Positions 49,998-58,501 of a DNA stretch of 64,000 nucleotides are shown piece by piece (within the stretch, counting starts at the first letter, position 1; the number at the start of each line of letters is the position of its first letter). The notes under the pieces were generated by a model. That model worked only from the letters and a program-made list of their open reading frames with translations, was not told the origin of the DNA and ran no database searches. Source of the stretch: Shimia aestuarii (lineage in GTDB: Bacteria > Pseudomonadota > Alphaproteobacteria > Rhodobacterales > Rhodobacteraceae); contig NZ_FOTQ01000001.1 of assembly GCF_900114635.1 (NCBI RefSeq), positions 1,054,001 to 1,118,000 on the forward strand, written 5' to 3'. The translations under genes and the position numbers were made by a program.

Positions 49998-50915
49998 ATG
50001 GCGGAAATCACGAATTTCAGGGGCGATACGCAACCCGTCGAGCAATTGTCCTCGATTGACCGGGCCGTGCAGCAGCTGATTGTCCGTGTCGGCGACCGTG
50101 TACGCAAGGCGCGGGAACGCAAGGGCATTCCGCGCCGCGTGCTCTCGGAACGCTCAGGCGTCAGCCCGCGCTACCTTGCACAGCTCGAGGCCGGGGCCGG
50201 GAATATCTCGATTGGCCTTCTGGAACGCGTTGCGATTGCGCTCGACCACCGGATCGAATGGTTTGTCGGAGAGGAAGATCCCTGGACTTCGGATTCGGTA
50301 AAGGTTGCCACCCTGTTTCAATCCGCCGACCGGGCGACGCAGCAGGCGGTGCTGGGCATGCTTGGCCCCTCGGAACCGGGATTGCAAAAGGCGCATCGCA
50401 TCTGCCTGCTGGGATTGCGCGGGGCGGGCAAATCTACGCTTGGTCGGGCGGCGGGTGAAAAGCTGGACCTGCCGTTCCTCGAACTCAACCGCGAGATCGA
50501 GGATCACAGCGGCATGCCCGTGTCCGAGGTGATGGCGCTTTATGGTCAGGAAGGCTATCGCAAGCTCGAAAGCCAAGCGTTGCAGCGGGTGATCGCCACA
50601 CATGACTCGGTCATCCTTGCCGTGGCGGGCGGCATCGTGGCCGAGCCGATGACCTACAACACGCTCCTGAGCAATTTCCACACTGTCTGGGTCAAGGCGA
50701 GCCCCGAAGAACATATGAACCGGGTGCAGGCGCAGGGCGATGATCGGCCCATGGCCGGGAATCCCGAAGCCATGGAGCAATTGCGGTCCCTGCTTGTCAG
50801 CCGCGAGGCGCTGTATGACCGGGCCGAAGCGCGGCTGGATACCACGGGGCGCAATTTCGAACAGTCGCTGGGCGACCTCTTGGCCCTGATCGAGAGCGAA
50901 GGGTTCCTGGGATAG
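49998..50915 (+). CDS. boxR: BoxR/BzdR-type benzoyl-CoA-responsive transcriptional regulator
   Basis: A 305-residue two-part regulator. Residues about 30-95 form an XRE-type helix-turn-helix (RRVLSERSGVSPRYLAQLEAG). Residues about 133-300 form a shikimate-kinase-like domain with an intact Walker A (GLRGAGKST, 139-147). This fusion is the hallmark of BzdR and BoxR, repressors released by benzoyl-CoA. The start at 49998 is the ATG that puts the MAEITNFRG opening first; a longer frame begins at 49938 inside the promoter. It ends 89 bases before the convergent hydratase gene. Confidence 0.92.
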   Translation: MAEITNFRGDTQPVEQLSSIDRAVQQLIVRVGDRVRKARERKGIPRRVLSERSGVSPRYLAQLEAGAGNISIGLLERVAIALDHRIEWFVGEEDPWTSDSVKVATLFQSADRATQQAVLGMLGPSEPGLQKAHRICLLGLRGAGKSTLGRAAGEKLDLPFLELNREIEDHSGMPVSEVMALYGQEGYRKLESQALQRVIATHDSVILAVAGGIVAEPMTYNTLLSNFHTVWVKASPEEHMNRVQAQGDDRPMAGNPEAMEQLRSLLVSREALYDRAEARLDTTGRNFEQSLGDLLALIESEGFLG

Positions 50916-50921
50916 GATGCA

Positions 50922-50993
50922 AGGGGGCGTTGCCCCCTCTTGGTCCTGCGGCCCAATTCACCCCCAGGGTATTTCCGGAAAAAGAAAGAGGGG
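50922..50993. repeat. Two-hairpin intergenic repeat, copy 2
   Basis: AGGGGGC/GCCCCCT (50922-50938, three-base loop), then TTGGTCC/GGCCCAA, then CACCCCCAGGGTATTTCCGG and AAAAAGAAAGAG. It fills the gap between the convergent ends of boxR and the enoyl-CoA hydratase gene. Compared with copy 3 (57309-57378) the second stem shows a compensated C-G to G-C change. Confidence 0.7.
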
Positions 50994-51004
50994 GCCGGAG
51001 CGCC

Positions 51005-51790
51005 TTATTCGAAGTTCGGTTTGCGCTTTTCGAGGAAGGACAGAACGCCTTCGCCGTAGTCGGGATGTGACCCGGCGATCCCCTGCAGGGCGGCTTCCTG
51101 TTTGAGATAATCCCCGAGACCGGGCGCCGTGGCGGCGGCGGCCATCGCCTGTTTGATGCAGGCCAGCGCCGTGCGGGGGGTGGAAGCGAGTTTTCTCACG
51201 ACAACTTCGGTTTCGGCCTGAAGCGCCTCATCCGGCACCGATTTCCAGATCATGCCCAGATCGGCGGCATCGTCTGCCGGGATCGCTTCGGCCAGCATCA
51301 GCGCCGCCTTGGCGCGGGGCATTCCGAGACTGCGCAGCAGCGCGAGGCCACCTCCGGCATCTACCGACAGGCCGACCTTGGAAAAAGACTGGATGAACTT
51401 GGCCGATTGCCCTGCGATCACGATATCACAGGCCAGCGCCAGCCCCGACCCGGCCCCCGCCGCGACCCCGTTCACGCTGGCCACCACGGGCTTGGGCATA
51501 TTGGCAATCGCCCGCACGATGGGGTGATAAAGTTCGGCCTGAATGGCTTCGAGGTCGAAAGGTTCGCTGCGTCCGCGCGGGTCGCGTTCCGAGAGATCCT
51601 GCCCCGCGCAAAAGCCCCGCCCCGCCCCGGTCAGGCAGACCACCCGCACCGAATCATCCGCCGCTGCCGTGTCGATCTTGTCCCGCAGCATCAGGATCAG
51701 GTCGCGCGTGATCGCGTTCAGGCGCTCCGGGCGGTTCAGGGTGATGGTTGCGATTCCGTCACTTAAGGACATCAGCACGGGGTCAGTCAT
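51005..51790 (-). CDS. Enoyl-CoA hydratase/isomerase (PaaG-like)
   Basis: A 261-residue crotonase-family enzyme. FCAGQDLSERDPRG and VNGVAAGAGSGLALACDIVI are the oxyanion-hole regions, and the GQDLSERD segment resembles PaaG. The start at 51790 follows GGAGA. In a box pathway such an enzyme would isomerise 3,4-dehydroadipyl-CoA to the 2,3-isomer or hydrate it. It is divergent to the hydratase-dehydrogenase fusion gene and shares a single operator-like dyad with it. Confidence 0.85.
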   Translation of the reverse strand: MTDPVLMSLSDGIATITLNRPERLNAITRDLILMLRDKIDTAAADDSVRVVCLTGAGRGFCAGQDLSERDPRGRSEPFDLEAIQAELYHPIVRAIANMPKPVVASVNGVAAGAGSGLALACDIVIAGQSAKFIQSFSKVGLSVDAGGGLALLRSLGMPRAKAALMLAEAIPADDAADLGMIWKSVPDEALQAETEVVVRKLASTPRTALACIKQAMAAAATAPGLGDYLKQEAALQGIAGSHPDYGEGVLSFLEKRKPNFE

Positions 51791-51829
51791 GGGCGTCTCC
51801 TTTTGGTGATTGCGATATAGCACGTTTTG

Positions 51830-51843
51830 TGCATTAAAAAGCA
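51830..51843. promoter_or_regulatory. BoxR-type operator-like dyad in the divergent hydratase/dehydrogenase region
   Basis: TGCA-TTAAAA-AGCA. It is preceded by AGCA at 51819-51822, giving a second, overlapping dyad GCAC-GTTTT-GTGC. The 81-base divergent gap has no other structure, so one site could control both genes. Confidence 0.6.
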
Positions 51844-51871
51844 CAAATTACAGAAATCCACAGGAGCGCGC

Positions 51872-53935
51872 ATGTCTGTAACATTTCGCCGCGAAGGCCC
51901 GGTTGCCTATGTCGAGCTGGACAACCCCCCGGTCAATGCCATTGGTCTGAGCATTCGGCAGGGGTTGATGGATGCCCTTGATTGGATCGCCGAAGAGGCG
52001 CATCTGGACCGGGTGATCCTGAGCGGCAAGGGCCGCGCATTCGCCGCCGGCGCGGATGCACGTGAATTCGATGCCGCACCCATGCCGCCGCACCTGCCCG
52101 ACGTGATCCGCCGCATGGAGCAATGCGACGTGCCGTGGATTGCCGCCGTGGATGGCGTGGCACTTGGCGGGGGATGCGAGCTGGTGCTGGGCTGCCATTA
52201 CCGGATCGCGGCCCCCGGCGCGCTGATCGGTCTGCCCGAAGTGACGCTGGGTGTGATCCCCGGCGCGGGCGGCACCCAGCGCCTGCCGCGTCTTGTGGGA
52301 TTGGACACCGCGTTGCAGATGATTTCGACGGGCAAACCGGTGAACGCGGCACGCGCCCTTGAAATTGGCCTTGTGCACGAAGTCGCCGAAGACGTGAACT
52401 TTGCCGCAGAAGAGGTAAATGCCGAGCTGCTCACCACCCTGCCCGCGCTGGCTGATCTTCCGGGGCCGGAGATGGACGCGAACGCAGTGAATGCCGCGCG
52501 TGTCAACGCCTCGAAAAAGACCGCGCAGCAGATCGCACCGCAGCGGGCGATTGACCTGATCGCCGCGAGTTGCTCGGAACCGTTCGAGACCGCCATGCTC
52601 AAGGAACGGGCCACGTTCCTCGACCTGCGCCAGGGCGATCAGGCACGCGCCCTGCGCCACGCGTTCTTTGCCGAACGCGCCGCCAAGGCGCCTGAGCGTC
52701 TCAAGGCCGTTCCCACACCGGAACTGACGCATGTCGCGGTTGTCGGTGGCGGCACGATGGGCGCGGGCATCGCCTATGCGCTCCTGAACGCCGGGCTGCG
52801 GGTCACGGTTCTGGAGACCAGCGCCGAAGGGGTGGAACGCGCGCAGGCCAATGTGAAAAAGATCATCGCCGCCAGCCTCAAGCGCGGGCTGATCAACGAC
52901 GCCAACGCCGAAGACCGCCGCGCGCGGCTGGTCTGCAGCGATGATTACGGACAGGCAGCGGATGCCCAACTGGCCATCGAGGCGGCGTTTGAAAGTATGG
53001 AGGTCAAGAAAGACGTCTTTACCAAGCTGCAGGCGGTGATGGCCCCCGACGCGGTGCTGGCGACCAACACATCGTATCTTGATGTCGACGAAATCGCCGC
53101 CGTTCTTGAAGACCCGACGCGCATGGTCGGCCTGCATTTCTTTGCCCCGGCGCATATCATGAAGCTGCTGGAGATCGTGAATGGCAAGGCCACGTCCGAC
53201 GCTGCTCTGGCGCTGGGGTTTGATCTCGCCAAGCGGTTGCGCAAAGTGCCGGTGCTGGCCGGAGTCTGTGACGGGTTTATCGGCAACCGCATTCTCGCCC
53301 GCTATCGCGAGGCGGCGGATTCGCTGCTGCTGGATGGCGCGCTGCCTCAGGACGTGGACGCCGCGATGCGCGGGTTCGGCTATGCCATGGGCCCTTACGA
53401 GGCTCAGGACCTGTCGGGTCTGGACATCGCCTTTGCCAACCGCCGCCGCCAGGACGCGACCCGCGATCCCAACCGGCGCTATGTGGCGATTGGCGACAAG
53501 ATGGTCGAGGCCGGGCGGCTGGGGCGCAAGACCGGCAGCGGTTGGTATGACTATTCCGATGGTCAGACGGTCGATCCCAAGGTGGCCGAGATCATCGCGG
53601 CAGAGTCGGCAGTGGCGGGCGTGAAACGGCGCGAGATCGGCGCAGAAGAAATCAGCCGCACGCTGGTTCTGGCGATGATCAACGAAGCAGCCGACATCAT
53701 CCACGAGGGCGTTGCCCAATCGGCGCGCGATGTCGATCTGGTGACGCTGTTTGGCTATGGCTTCCCGCGCTGGCGCGGCGGGCTGATGCATTACGCGGAT
53801 GTGTTGGGGCCAAAAACGGTTCTGCAAGGCATCGAAGCCCTGTCTGCAAATGACCCCGTGGCATGGACAGTCAGTCCGCTGATCCGCGACTGTGTCGAGC
53901 GCGGCATCTCCTTTGCCGAGGCAAGCTCAGCCTAG
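51872..53935 (+). CDS. Fused enoyl-CoA hydratase / 3-hydroxyacyl-CoA dehydrogenase (FadJ/PaaH-type)
   Basis: A 687-residue bifunctional enzyme. The N-terminal crotonase domain (about 1-190) has [11 protein letters not shown] and [16 protein letters not shown]. The NAD-binding domain begins with [17 protein letters not shown] (about 287-303) and includes [13 protein letters not shown] and [16 protein letters not shown] with the catalytic histidine. Two 3HCDH C-terminal domains follow. Start at 51872 behind AGGAG. Here it would turn 2,3-dehydroadipyl-CoA into 3-ketoadipyl-CoA. It overlaps the convergent thiQ by nine bases. Confidence 0.88.
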   Translation: MSVTFRREGPVAYVELDNPPVNAIGLSIRQGLMDALDWIAEEAHLDRVILSGKGRAFAAGADAREFDAAPMPPHLPDVIRRMEQCDVPWIAAVDGVALGGGCELVLGCHYRIAAPGALIGLPEVTLGVIPGAGGTQRLPRLVGLDTALQMISTGKPVNAARALEIGLVHEVAEDVNFAAEEVNAELLTTLPALADLPGPEMDANAVNAARVNASKKTAQQIAPQRAIDLIAASCSEPFETAMLKERATFLDLRQGDQARALRHAFFAERAAKAPERLKAVPTPELTHVAVVGGGTMGAGIAYALLNAGLRVTVLETSAEGVERAQANVKKIIAASLKRGLINDANAEDRRARLVCSDDYGQAADAQLAIEAAFESMEVKKDVFTKLQAVMAPDAVLATNTSYLDVDEIAAVLEDPTRMVGLHFFAPAHIMKLLEIVNGKATSDAALALGFDLAKRLRKVPVLAGVCDGFIGNRILARYREAADSLLLDGALPQDVDAAMRGFGYAMGPYEAQDLSGLDIAFANRRRQDATRDPNRRYVAIGDKMVEAGRLGRKTGSGWYDYSDGQTVDPKVAEIIAAESAVAGVKRREIGAEEISRTLVLAMINEAADIIHEGVAQSARDVDLVTLFGYGFPRWRGGLMHYADVLGPKTVLQGIEALSANDPVAWTVSPLIRDCVERGISFAEASSA

Positions 53936-54619
53936 ATACGCCTTGAGCGCGGGGGGCGGATTATCAAGCAGTGGTGCGGTGTCTTGCGGAGCAAGCGCCG
54001 CGCCGTCGGCCACAAGAATGGTCCGTTGCGCCACGCGCCGCGCATCCTCGGGGTCATGGCTGACCATGAGGAGTGTGGCGCCCGTCTCGTCGAGAAGCTC
54101 GGCCAAAAGGTCGAGCATTTCTGCCTTGAGTGCCGGGCCAAGCGCCGAGAACGGCTCATCCAGCAACACCAACGGGCGGTCCTGCACCAGCACGCGTGCC
54201 AATGCGACCCGGCTTTGTTGACCTCCTGACAAAGCAGAGGGTTTGCGTGCGCCATACCCCGCCAGCCCAACACGGGCGAGCGCCTCTTCCACCCGCCGGG
54301 TGTCTTCACCGCTCAGCCGCAGATCGGGGCGCAGGCCAAGCCCGACATTCTGCGCCGCTGAGAGGTGCGGAAACAGGTTGTTGTCCTGAAACAGCATCGC
54401 CGCCGGGCGCGCGCCCGGGGCCGTTGCCGTGATGTCCTCATCGTTCCAAAGCACTCGTCCAGCGACCGGCTCCAAAAAACCGGCGATCAGCGACAACAGC
54501 GTCGACTTGCCTGCCCCGGATGGTCCGATCACGGCCACGCGGGTGCTGTCTTCTACCGAAAAATCGGCGGACAGGCGGAAGTCACCCTGAACGATGGAAA
54601 TCCCCTCAAGCGTCAGCAT
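53927..54619 (-). CDS. thiQ: Thiamine ABC transporter ATP-binding protein ThiQ
   Basis: A 230-residue ATPase with Walker A GPSGAGKST, signature LSGGQQSRVALARVL and Walker B LVLLDEPFSALG. The start at 54619 overlaps the thiP stop by 14 bases; a frame to 54658 lacks support. Short length and the AAMLFQDNNLFPHL Q-loop are typical of ThiQ. It is the third gene of the thiBPQ operon and powers import of thiamine or thiamine diphosphate. Confidence 0.88.
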   Translation of the reverse strand: MLTLEGISIVQGDFRLSADFSVEDSTRVAVIGPSGAGKSTLLSLIAGFLEPVAGRVLWNDEDITATAPGARPAAMLFQDNNLFPHLSAAQNVGLGLRPDLRLSGEDTRRVEEALARVGLAGYGARKPSALSGGQQSRVALARVLVQDRPLVLLDEPFSALGPALKAEMLDLLAELLDETGATLLMVSHDPEDARRVAQRTILVADGAALAPQDTAPLLDNPPPALKAYLG

Positions 54620-56159
54620 GGCCGCGCCCTCCCTTGTCAAACAGCCAAAACAGGCCAAAGCTCAGAGCAAGCAACAAAACCGCCGCGCCTGCCGCCGCTT
54701 CGATCCGGTAGGCCCCCATCAGGCGATACATCTGCAGCGGCAGAGTGGCGGTCTCGGGATCGGCAAAAAGCGCGATCACGCCAAGGTCCCCCATCGACAT
54801 CGCCGCCGTCAGACCACAGGCAAAGCCAAGACTGCCCCGGATACGGGGCAAAAGCACGATCCGCACCCATGGCACCCCGCGCAGGTTCAGCGTCGCGCTC
54901 AACCGCCCATACCCCTGCACCACGTCGCGCACGGGCGGCACCATGATCCGCAACGCAAAGGGCAGCGCCATTACCGCGTTCACCACCGCCGTGACCGGAA
55001 AGGCAAGACGGAACGGATCGGCAATCGGGTAGATCACGATGAACAGCCCGGTGCCAATGACCAGAGGCGAGGCGGCAATTCCCAGCAAGCCCACCGCTTC
55101 AAGCCGCCCCCGGCCAGAAGCGGCGGCGAGGCAGATCGGTAGGGCAAGACACAGCATCAGCGCCGTCGAGCCAAGCGCCACGATCAGCGATACCCCGGCC
55201 GCGCGCCAGACCGACAGCGGCAGTTGGGCCAGCCCCGGCAATCCATCGAGCAACACAAGCGCGATCGGTAACACAAGAAACAATGCGGCCAGCGCGATCC
55301 ACAGCGTATCGACAATACGAAGCGCACGGGTTTCCGCATCCCAACGGCGCAAGGCGCGATCCATGCCCGCCCCGAAACTGTCGCGCCCCGACAGGCGCAG
55401 CGCCAATACCGCCGCCATGCCGACCAGCACGATCTGAACACAGGCCAAAAGCGCGGCCCGCCCCAGATCGAAATCAAACCGGAAGGCCTGATAGATGGCG
55501 AGTTCCACGGTGGTCGCCTTGGGGCCACCGCCAAGAGTCAGCGCCACGGCAAAGCTCGACAGGCAGATTGCAAAGATCACCGCCGCCGCGCCGGGAAGCA
55601 CGCGGGCCAGCATGGGTCGTTCCAGCGTGCGAAACACATCACGCGGTCCAAAGCCCAGTTGCGCGGCCAACCGGAAGCGTTCGGCAGGGATATCCTGCCA
55701 GCCCTGCAGGATCAGCCGCGTGGCCAGCGGCAGGTTGAAGAACACATGCGCCAGCACCACGCCATGCAGGCCATAGACGCTGACTTCGGGCCAGCCCAGC
55801 CAGCGCAGGACGACGTTCACCAGTCCCGAGCGGCCAAAAACCGCGATCAGCCCCATGACCGCAACGATCACCGGCAGGATGAAGGGCGCGCCCAGGAGCG
55901 TGATCAACAGGCGCCGCCCGAAAAACCGCCGCCGCGCCAGCGCGCGGGCCACGGGAATGGCAAGCCCGGCGCTGATCAGGGCGGAGAGCGTGGCCTGCAA
56001 CAGCGTGAAGCGGATCGCAGACCATTCGGCGGGGCCAAGCCCGCGCCCGGCCTCGGCCCGCAAGGCCACGGCCAGCAGCGTGCCCAGCACGAGCACGGCG
56101 ACCAAAGCCGCCGCGATCCTGCCGGGCCAGCACGTTACTGCGTCAGCGCGCTCAGCCAT
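54606..56159 (-). CDS. thiP: Thiamine ABC transporter permease ThiP
   Basis: A 517-residue permease made of two homologous halves, each with about six spans and an EAA loop (IPAERFRLAAQLGFGPRDVF in the first; SATLNLRGVPWVRIVLLPRI in the second). The duplicated, single-chain layout matches ThiP and the iron permease FbpB; the thiB/thiQ neighbours and riboswitch decide for ThiP. It overlaps thiB by 25 bases. Confidence 0.9.
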   Translation of the reverse strand: MAERADAVTCWPGRIAAALVAVLVLGTLLAVALRAEAGRGLGPAEWSAIRFTLLQATLSALISAGLAIPVARALARRRFFGRRLLITLLGAPFILPVIVAVMGLIAVFGRSGLVNVVLRWLGWPEVSVYGLHGVVLAHVFFNLPLATRLILQGWQDIPAERFRLAAQLGFGPRDVFRTLERPMLARVLPGAAAVIFAICLSSFAVALTLGGGPKATTVELAIYQAFRFDFDLGRAALLACVQIVLVGMAAVLALRLSGRDSFGAGMDRALRRWDAETRALRIVDTLWIALAALFLVLPIALVLLDGLPGLAQLPLSVWRAAGVSLIVALGSTALMLCLALPICLAAASGRGRLEAVGLLGIAASPLVIGTGLFIVIYPIADPFRLAFPVTAVVNAVMALPFALRIMVPPVRDVVQGYGRLSATLNLRGVPWVRIVLLPRIRGSLGFACGLTAAMSMGDLGVIALFADPETATLPLQMYRLMGAYRIEAAAGAAVLLLALSFGLFWLFDKGGRGHADA

Positions 56160-57112
56160 TCTGCCAGCGCTTCTTCGCGGATGTCCTGCACCTTGTCAGA
56201 GGCCACGAGCAGACCCTTGTCCGGGACAACAAGCGTTTCAAACCCTTTGGGCAGCCCCTCGGCCGGGGTTACGGCCGGGTACATCCAGTTCGTGGTCGGA
56301 ATGATCGACTGGAACGCGTCCGACACCATGAAGGCCAGAAACTGATCCGCCAGTTCCGGCTGATCGGTATTGGCCAGCTTGCCGGCCACTTCGATCTGCA
56401 TGTAATGGCCTTCGTCGAACTTCACCGCATCCTTGGAGGCGTCTTCCTCGGCAATCAGATGATAGGCGGGCGAGGTGGTGTAAGACAGCACCATGTCGGC
56501 TTCGCCTTCGATGAACATGCCATAGGATTCCGACCAGCCCTTGGTCACGGTGACGATATTGTCCGCCAGCCCTTCCCAGATCGCCGGAGCCTCGTCGCCA
56601 TAGGCGGTTTTCACCCACATCAGGAGGCCCAGACCCGGCGTCGAAGAGCGCGGATCCTGAATGACGATCTTGAGATCCGACGCGCCGAGATCACGGAAGT
56701 TGGTCGGCGCATCGAGATCAGCGTTCTTGACGAAGGCAAAGACGCCCCAGTCAAAGGGCACGAACTGCGCATCGTTCCAGCCCATCGGGAAGGCGTACTC
56801 TGCCGTGACGCTGTGATCGGCAAACAGGCCGGTTTCACGTGCAGCAGCGGTCAGGTTGGTGTCGAGACCCAGCACGATGTCAGCCTCGGTGCGCGCACCT
56901 TCCAGCTTCACGCGTGCCAGAAGCGCGGCGCCGTCACCCGCACCAACGAATTTGAGGTCGCAGCCACAGGTTTCCTCGAAGGCTTTTTCCACCGCCGGGC
57001 CGGGGCCCCAGTCGGAAACGAAGCTGTCATAGGTGTAGATGGTGAGAACTGGAGTGTCGGCCACAGCAGATGTGGCAGCAAACAGTCCCGCGGCAATGCT
57101 CAGATACTTCAT
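56135..57112 (-). CDS. thiB: Thiamine ABC transporter substrate-binding protein ThiB
   Basis: A 325-residue periplasmic binding protein. The start at 57112 follows a strong AGGAGG and gives a signal peptide ending TSAVA before DTPVL. TIYTYDSFVSDWGPGP is the ThiB opening, and QDPRSSTPGLGLLMWVK and WSESYGMFIEGEADMVLSYT are ligand-binding blocks. It is the first gene behind the TPP riboswitch. Confidence 0.92.
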   Translation of the reverse strand: MKYLSIAAGLFAATSAVADTPVLTIYTYDSFVSDWGPGPAVEKAFEETCGCDLKFVGAGDGAALLARVKLEGARTEADIVLGLDTNLTAAARETGLFADHSVTAEYAFPMGWNDAQFVPFDWGVFAFVKNADLDAPTNFRDLGASDLKIVIQDPRSSTPGLGLLMWVKTAYGDEAPAIWEGLADNIVTVTKGWSESYGMFIEGEADMVLSYTTSPAYHLIAEEDASKDAVKFDEGHYMQIEVAGKLANTDQPELADQFLAFMVSDAFQSIIPTTNWMYPAVTPAEGLPKGFETLVVPDKGLLVASDKVQDIREEALAEWLSALTQ

Positions 57113-57159
57113 TGCATCCTCCTTATTGCGACGGGCGGAGCAAGTCGGAGCCATTGTCC

Positions 57160-57250
57160 GTACCTTCCCTCCGCCGGTCTTAACCGGTTCAGGTTCAACG
57201 GGTTCGCATCATGCATCTCAGCCGCCGCATCGCGCGGAGGCACCCCGAGG
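57160..57250 (-). ncRNA. TPP riboswitch (THI element)
   Basis: Read on the minus strand, the segment contains CTCGGGGTG, then GCGGCTGAGATGCATGATGC, then ACCCGTTGAACCTGAACCGG and TTAAGACCGGCGGAGGGAA, the conserved core of the thiamine diphosphate aptamer in order. It ends about 50 bases before the thiB start, so it likely controls thiBPQ by hiding the AGGAGG or by early termination when TPP is high. Confidence 0.93.
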
Positions 57251-57308
57251 TAAGGCGTTATTTAGGCGTGGGCGGGACTTGTGGCAAGCGGTTTTGCTTT
57301 GAAGGGGA

Positions 57309-57378
57309 AGGGGGCGCTGCCCCCTCTTGCGCCATCGGCGCAATTCACCCCCGGGGTATTTTGGGAAAAAGAAAGAAC
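57309..57378. repeat. Two-hairpin intergenic repeat, copy 3
   Basis: AGGGGGC/GCCCCCT (57309-57325), TTGCGCC/GGCGCAA (57327-57343), then CACCCCCGGGGTATTTTGGG and AAAAAGAAAGAAC. It lies between the 3' end of the COQ9 gene and the upstream region of the TPP riboswitch, and would be read as a terminator of the COQ9 transcript on the minus strand. Confidence 0.7.
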
Positions 57379-57382
57379 AGGC

Positions 57383-58075
57383 TCAGGAGGCGGGGTCGCG
57401 CCATTGGCCAGGCATGTCGTGGTTTGTGCCCGGTGCGCGAATCCGGCCGAGCGCCTCCAGCGGCGCGGCCATGAGCTTGCCCAGCGGTCCCTTGCGCACC
57501 TTTGCCTTGAATTTCTCGAACTGCATCACGTTTTCGATGCGCCGGTCGAGAAAGGCCCATGTCGCCTCGTGGCCTTCGCTGTCATCACCCAGCCAATAGA
57601 GCACGGTGGCACTGTAGACACCGGAAAGCGTGGCGCGCTTGGTGTACCAGTTCACATCTTCGGACGTGTCCCCGATTGCGGTCCAGATCGCGTCGCAGCT
57701 GCCCCAGATCAGCTCGGCCCCGGTGGGTGCGTATTGCGGCAGCGAAAACAGCGCCGTCCCGCGCCGGACGACTTCCTTGTCGTGACAGATCTCGAGCCGG
57801 GTTCGTACCGCATGGGTAATTTTTTCGCGAATCTTCATGTCCGACAGGTCTTCAGCAGCCAGTTTCGCCACCATCTGTGCGTCACCCTTCTTGTGAAAGG
57901 CCACCGCCAGATCCACCGCCCCGCGCGGGAAAAGCGCCTTGGCCACAACCGGGTCGATGCCGGTATCCATCACGGCCGCATCGAAGGTTTCCCGGGACCA
58001 GCCATCGAACGGCACATGCATCTCGGCGGCCTCCAGCAGGCGGGATTTCAGGTCATCATCGGGGGCGTGGGTCAT
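57383..58075 (-). CDS. COQ9 family protein
   Basis: A 230-residue member of the COQ9 family, a lipid-binding TetR-fold protein that supports ubiquinone synthesis. The start at 58075 follows AAGGAG; an extension to 58108 is unlikely. HVPFDGWSRETFDAA is the typical opening helix, and DINWYTKR-type sequence (DVNWYTKRATLSGVY) with FLDRRIENVMQFEKFK forms the family's C-terminal part. It is transcribed away from rpsU. Confidence 0.87.
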   Translation of the reverse strand: MTHAPDDDLKSRLLEAAEMHVPFDGWSRETFDAAVMDTGIDPVVAKALFPRGAVDLAVAFHKKGDAQMVAKLAAEDLSDMKIREKITHAVRTRLEICHDKEVVRRGTALFSLPQYAPTGAELIWGSCDAIWTAIGDTSEDVNWYTKRATLSGVYSATVLYWLGDDSEGHEATWAFLDRRIENVMQFEKFKAKVRKGPLGKLMAAPLEALGRIRAPGTNHDMPGQWRDPAS

Positions 58076-58101
58076 GACGGGCTCCTTTGCGAGCGACATA
58101 C

Positions 58102-58130
58102 TAGACATAGTTGGCAGGCTTTGCTATAGC
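58102..58130 (+). promoter_or_regulatory. Probable rpsU promoter
   Basis: TAGACA (58102-58107) and TATAGC (58125-58130) are separated by 17 bases and lie about 54 bases before the rpsU start. Confidence 0.55.
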
Positions 58131-58183
58131 GCGGGCTCCTGCAATTCCTTGCAACTCAAACTTAGAAAGGTGGTGAAAACCAC

Positions 58184-58390
58184 ATGCAGGTTAGTGTTCG
58201 CGACAACAACGTCGATCAGGCGCTTCGTGCCCTGAAGAAGAAGCTGCAGCGTGAGGGTGTCTTCCGCGAGATGAAGCTCAAGCAACATTTCGAGAAGCCG
58301 TCCGAGAAAAAAGCGCGCGAGAAAGCTGAAGCGATCCGCCGTGCCCGTAAACTGGCACGCAAGAAAGCCCAGCGCGAAGGTTTGCTCTAA
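58184..58390 (+). CDS. rpsU: 30S ribosomal protein S21
   Basis: A 68-residue basic protein. [20 protein letters not shown] is the S21 opening, and the C-terminal half is the usual long Lys/Arg helix ([20 protein letters not shown]). AGAAAGGTGG precedes the ATG. It stands as a single-gene transcript with its own promoter and terminator, as in many alphaproteobacteria. Confidence 0.96.
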   Translation: MQVSVRDNNVDQALRALKKKLQREGVFREMKLKQHFEKPSEKKAREKAEAIRRARKLARKKAQREGLL

Positions 58391-58427
58391 GCGCCTTTGT
58401 TCCAGCTTTGGACACATGGAATGGACG

Positions 58428-58462
58428 ACCCCCGTGGCCCCGCCTCGGGGGTTTGTCTTTTG
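58428..58462 (+). terminator. Rho-independent terminator after rpsU
   Basis: ACCCCCG (58428-58434) pairs with CGGGGGT (58446-58452) around an 11-base loop, followed by TTGTCTTTTG. It lies 38 bases after the rpsU stop. Confidence 0.65.
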
Positions 58463-58501
58463 TGGGGAGGGAAAAAGACGCTAAGCTGGCCGCATTCACC
58501 A

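Noticed and set aside
51848-53827. A 659-codon open frame on the minus strand
   Set aside because: It is antisense to the hydratase/dehydrogenase fusion gene and has an irregular His/Arg/Gln-rich composition without domains.
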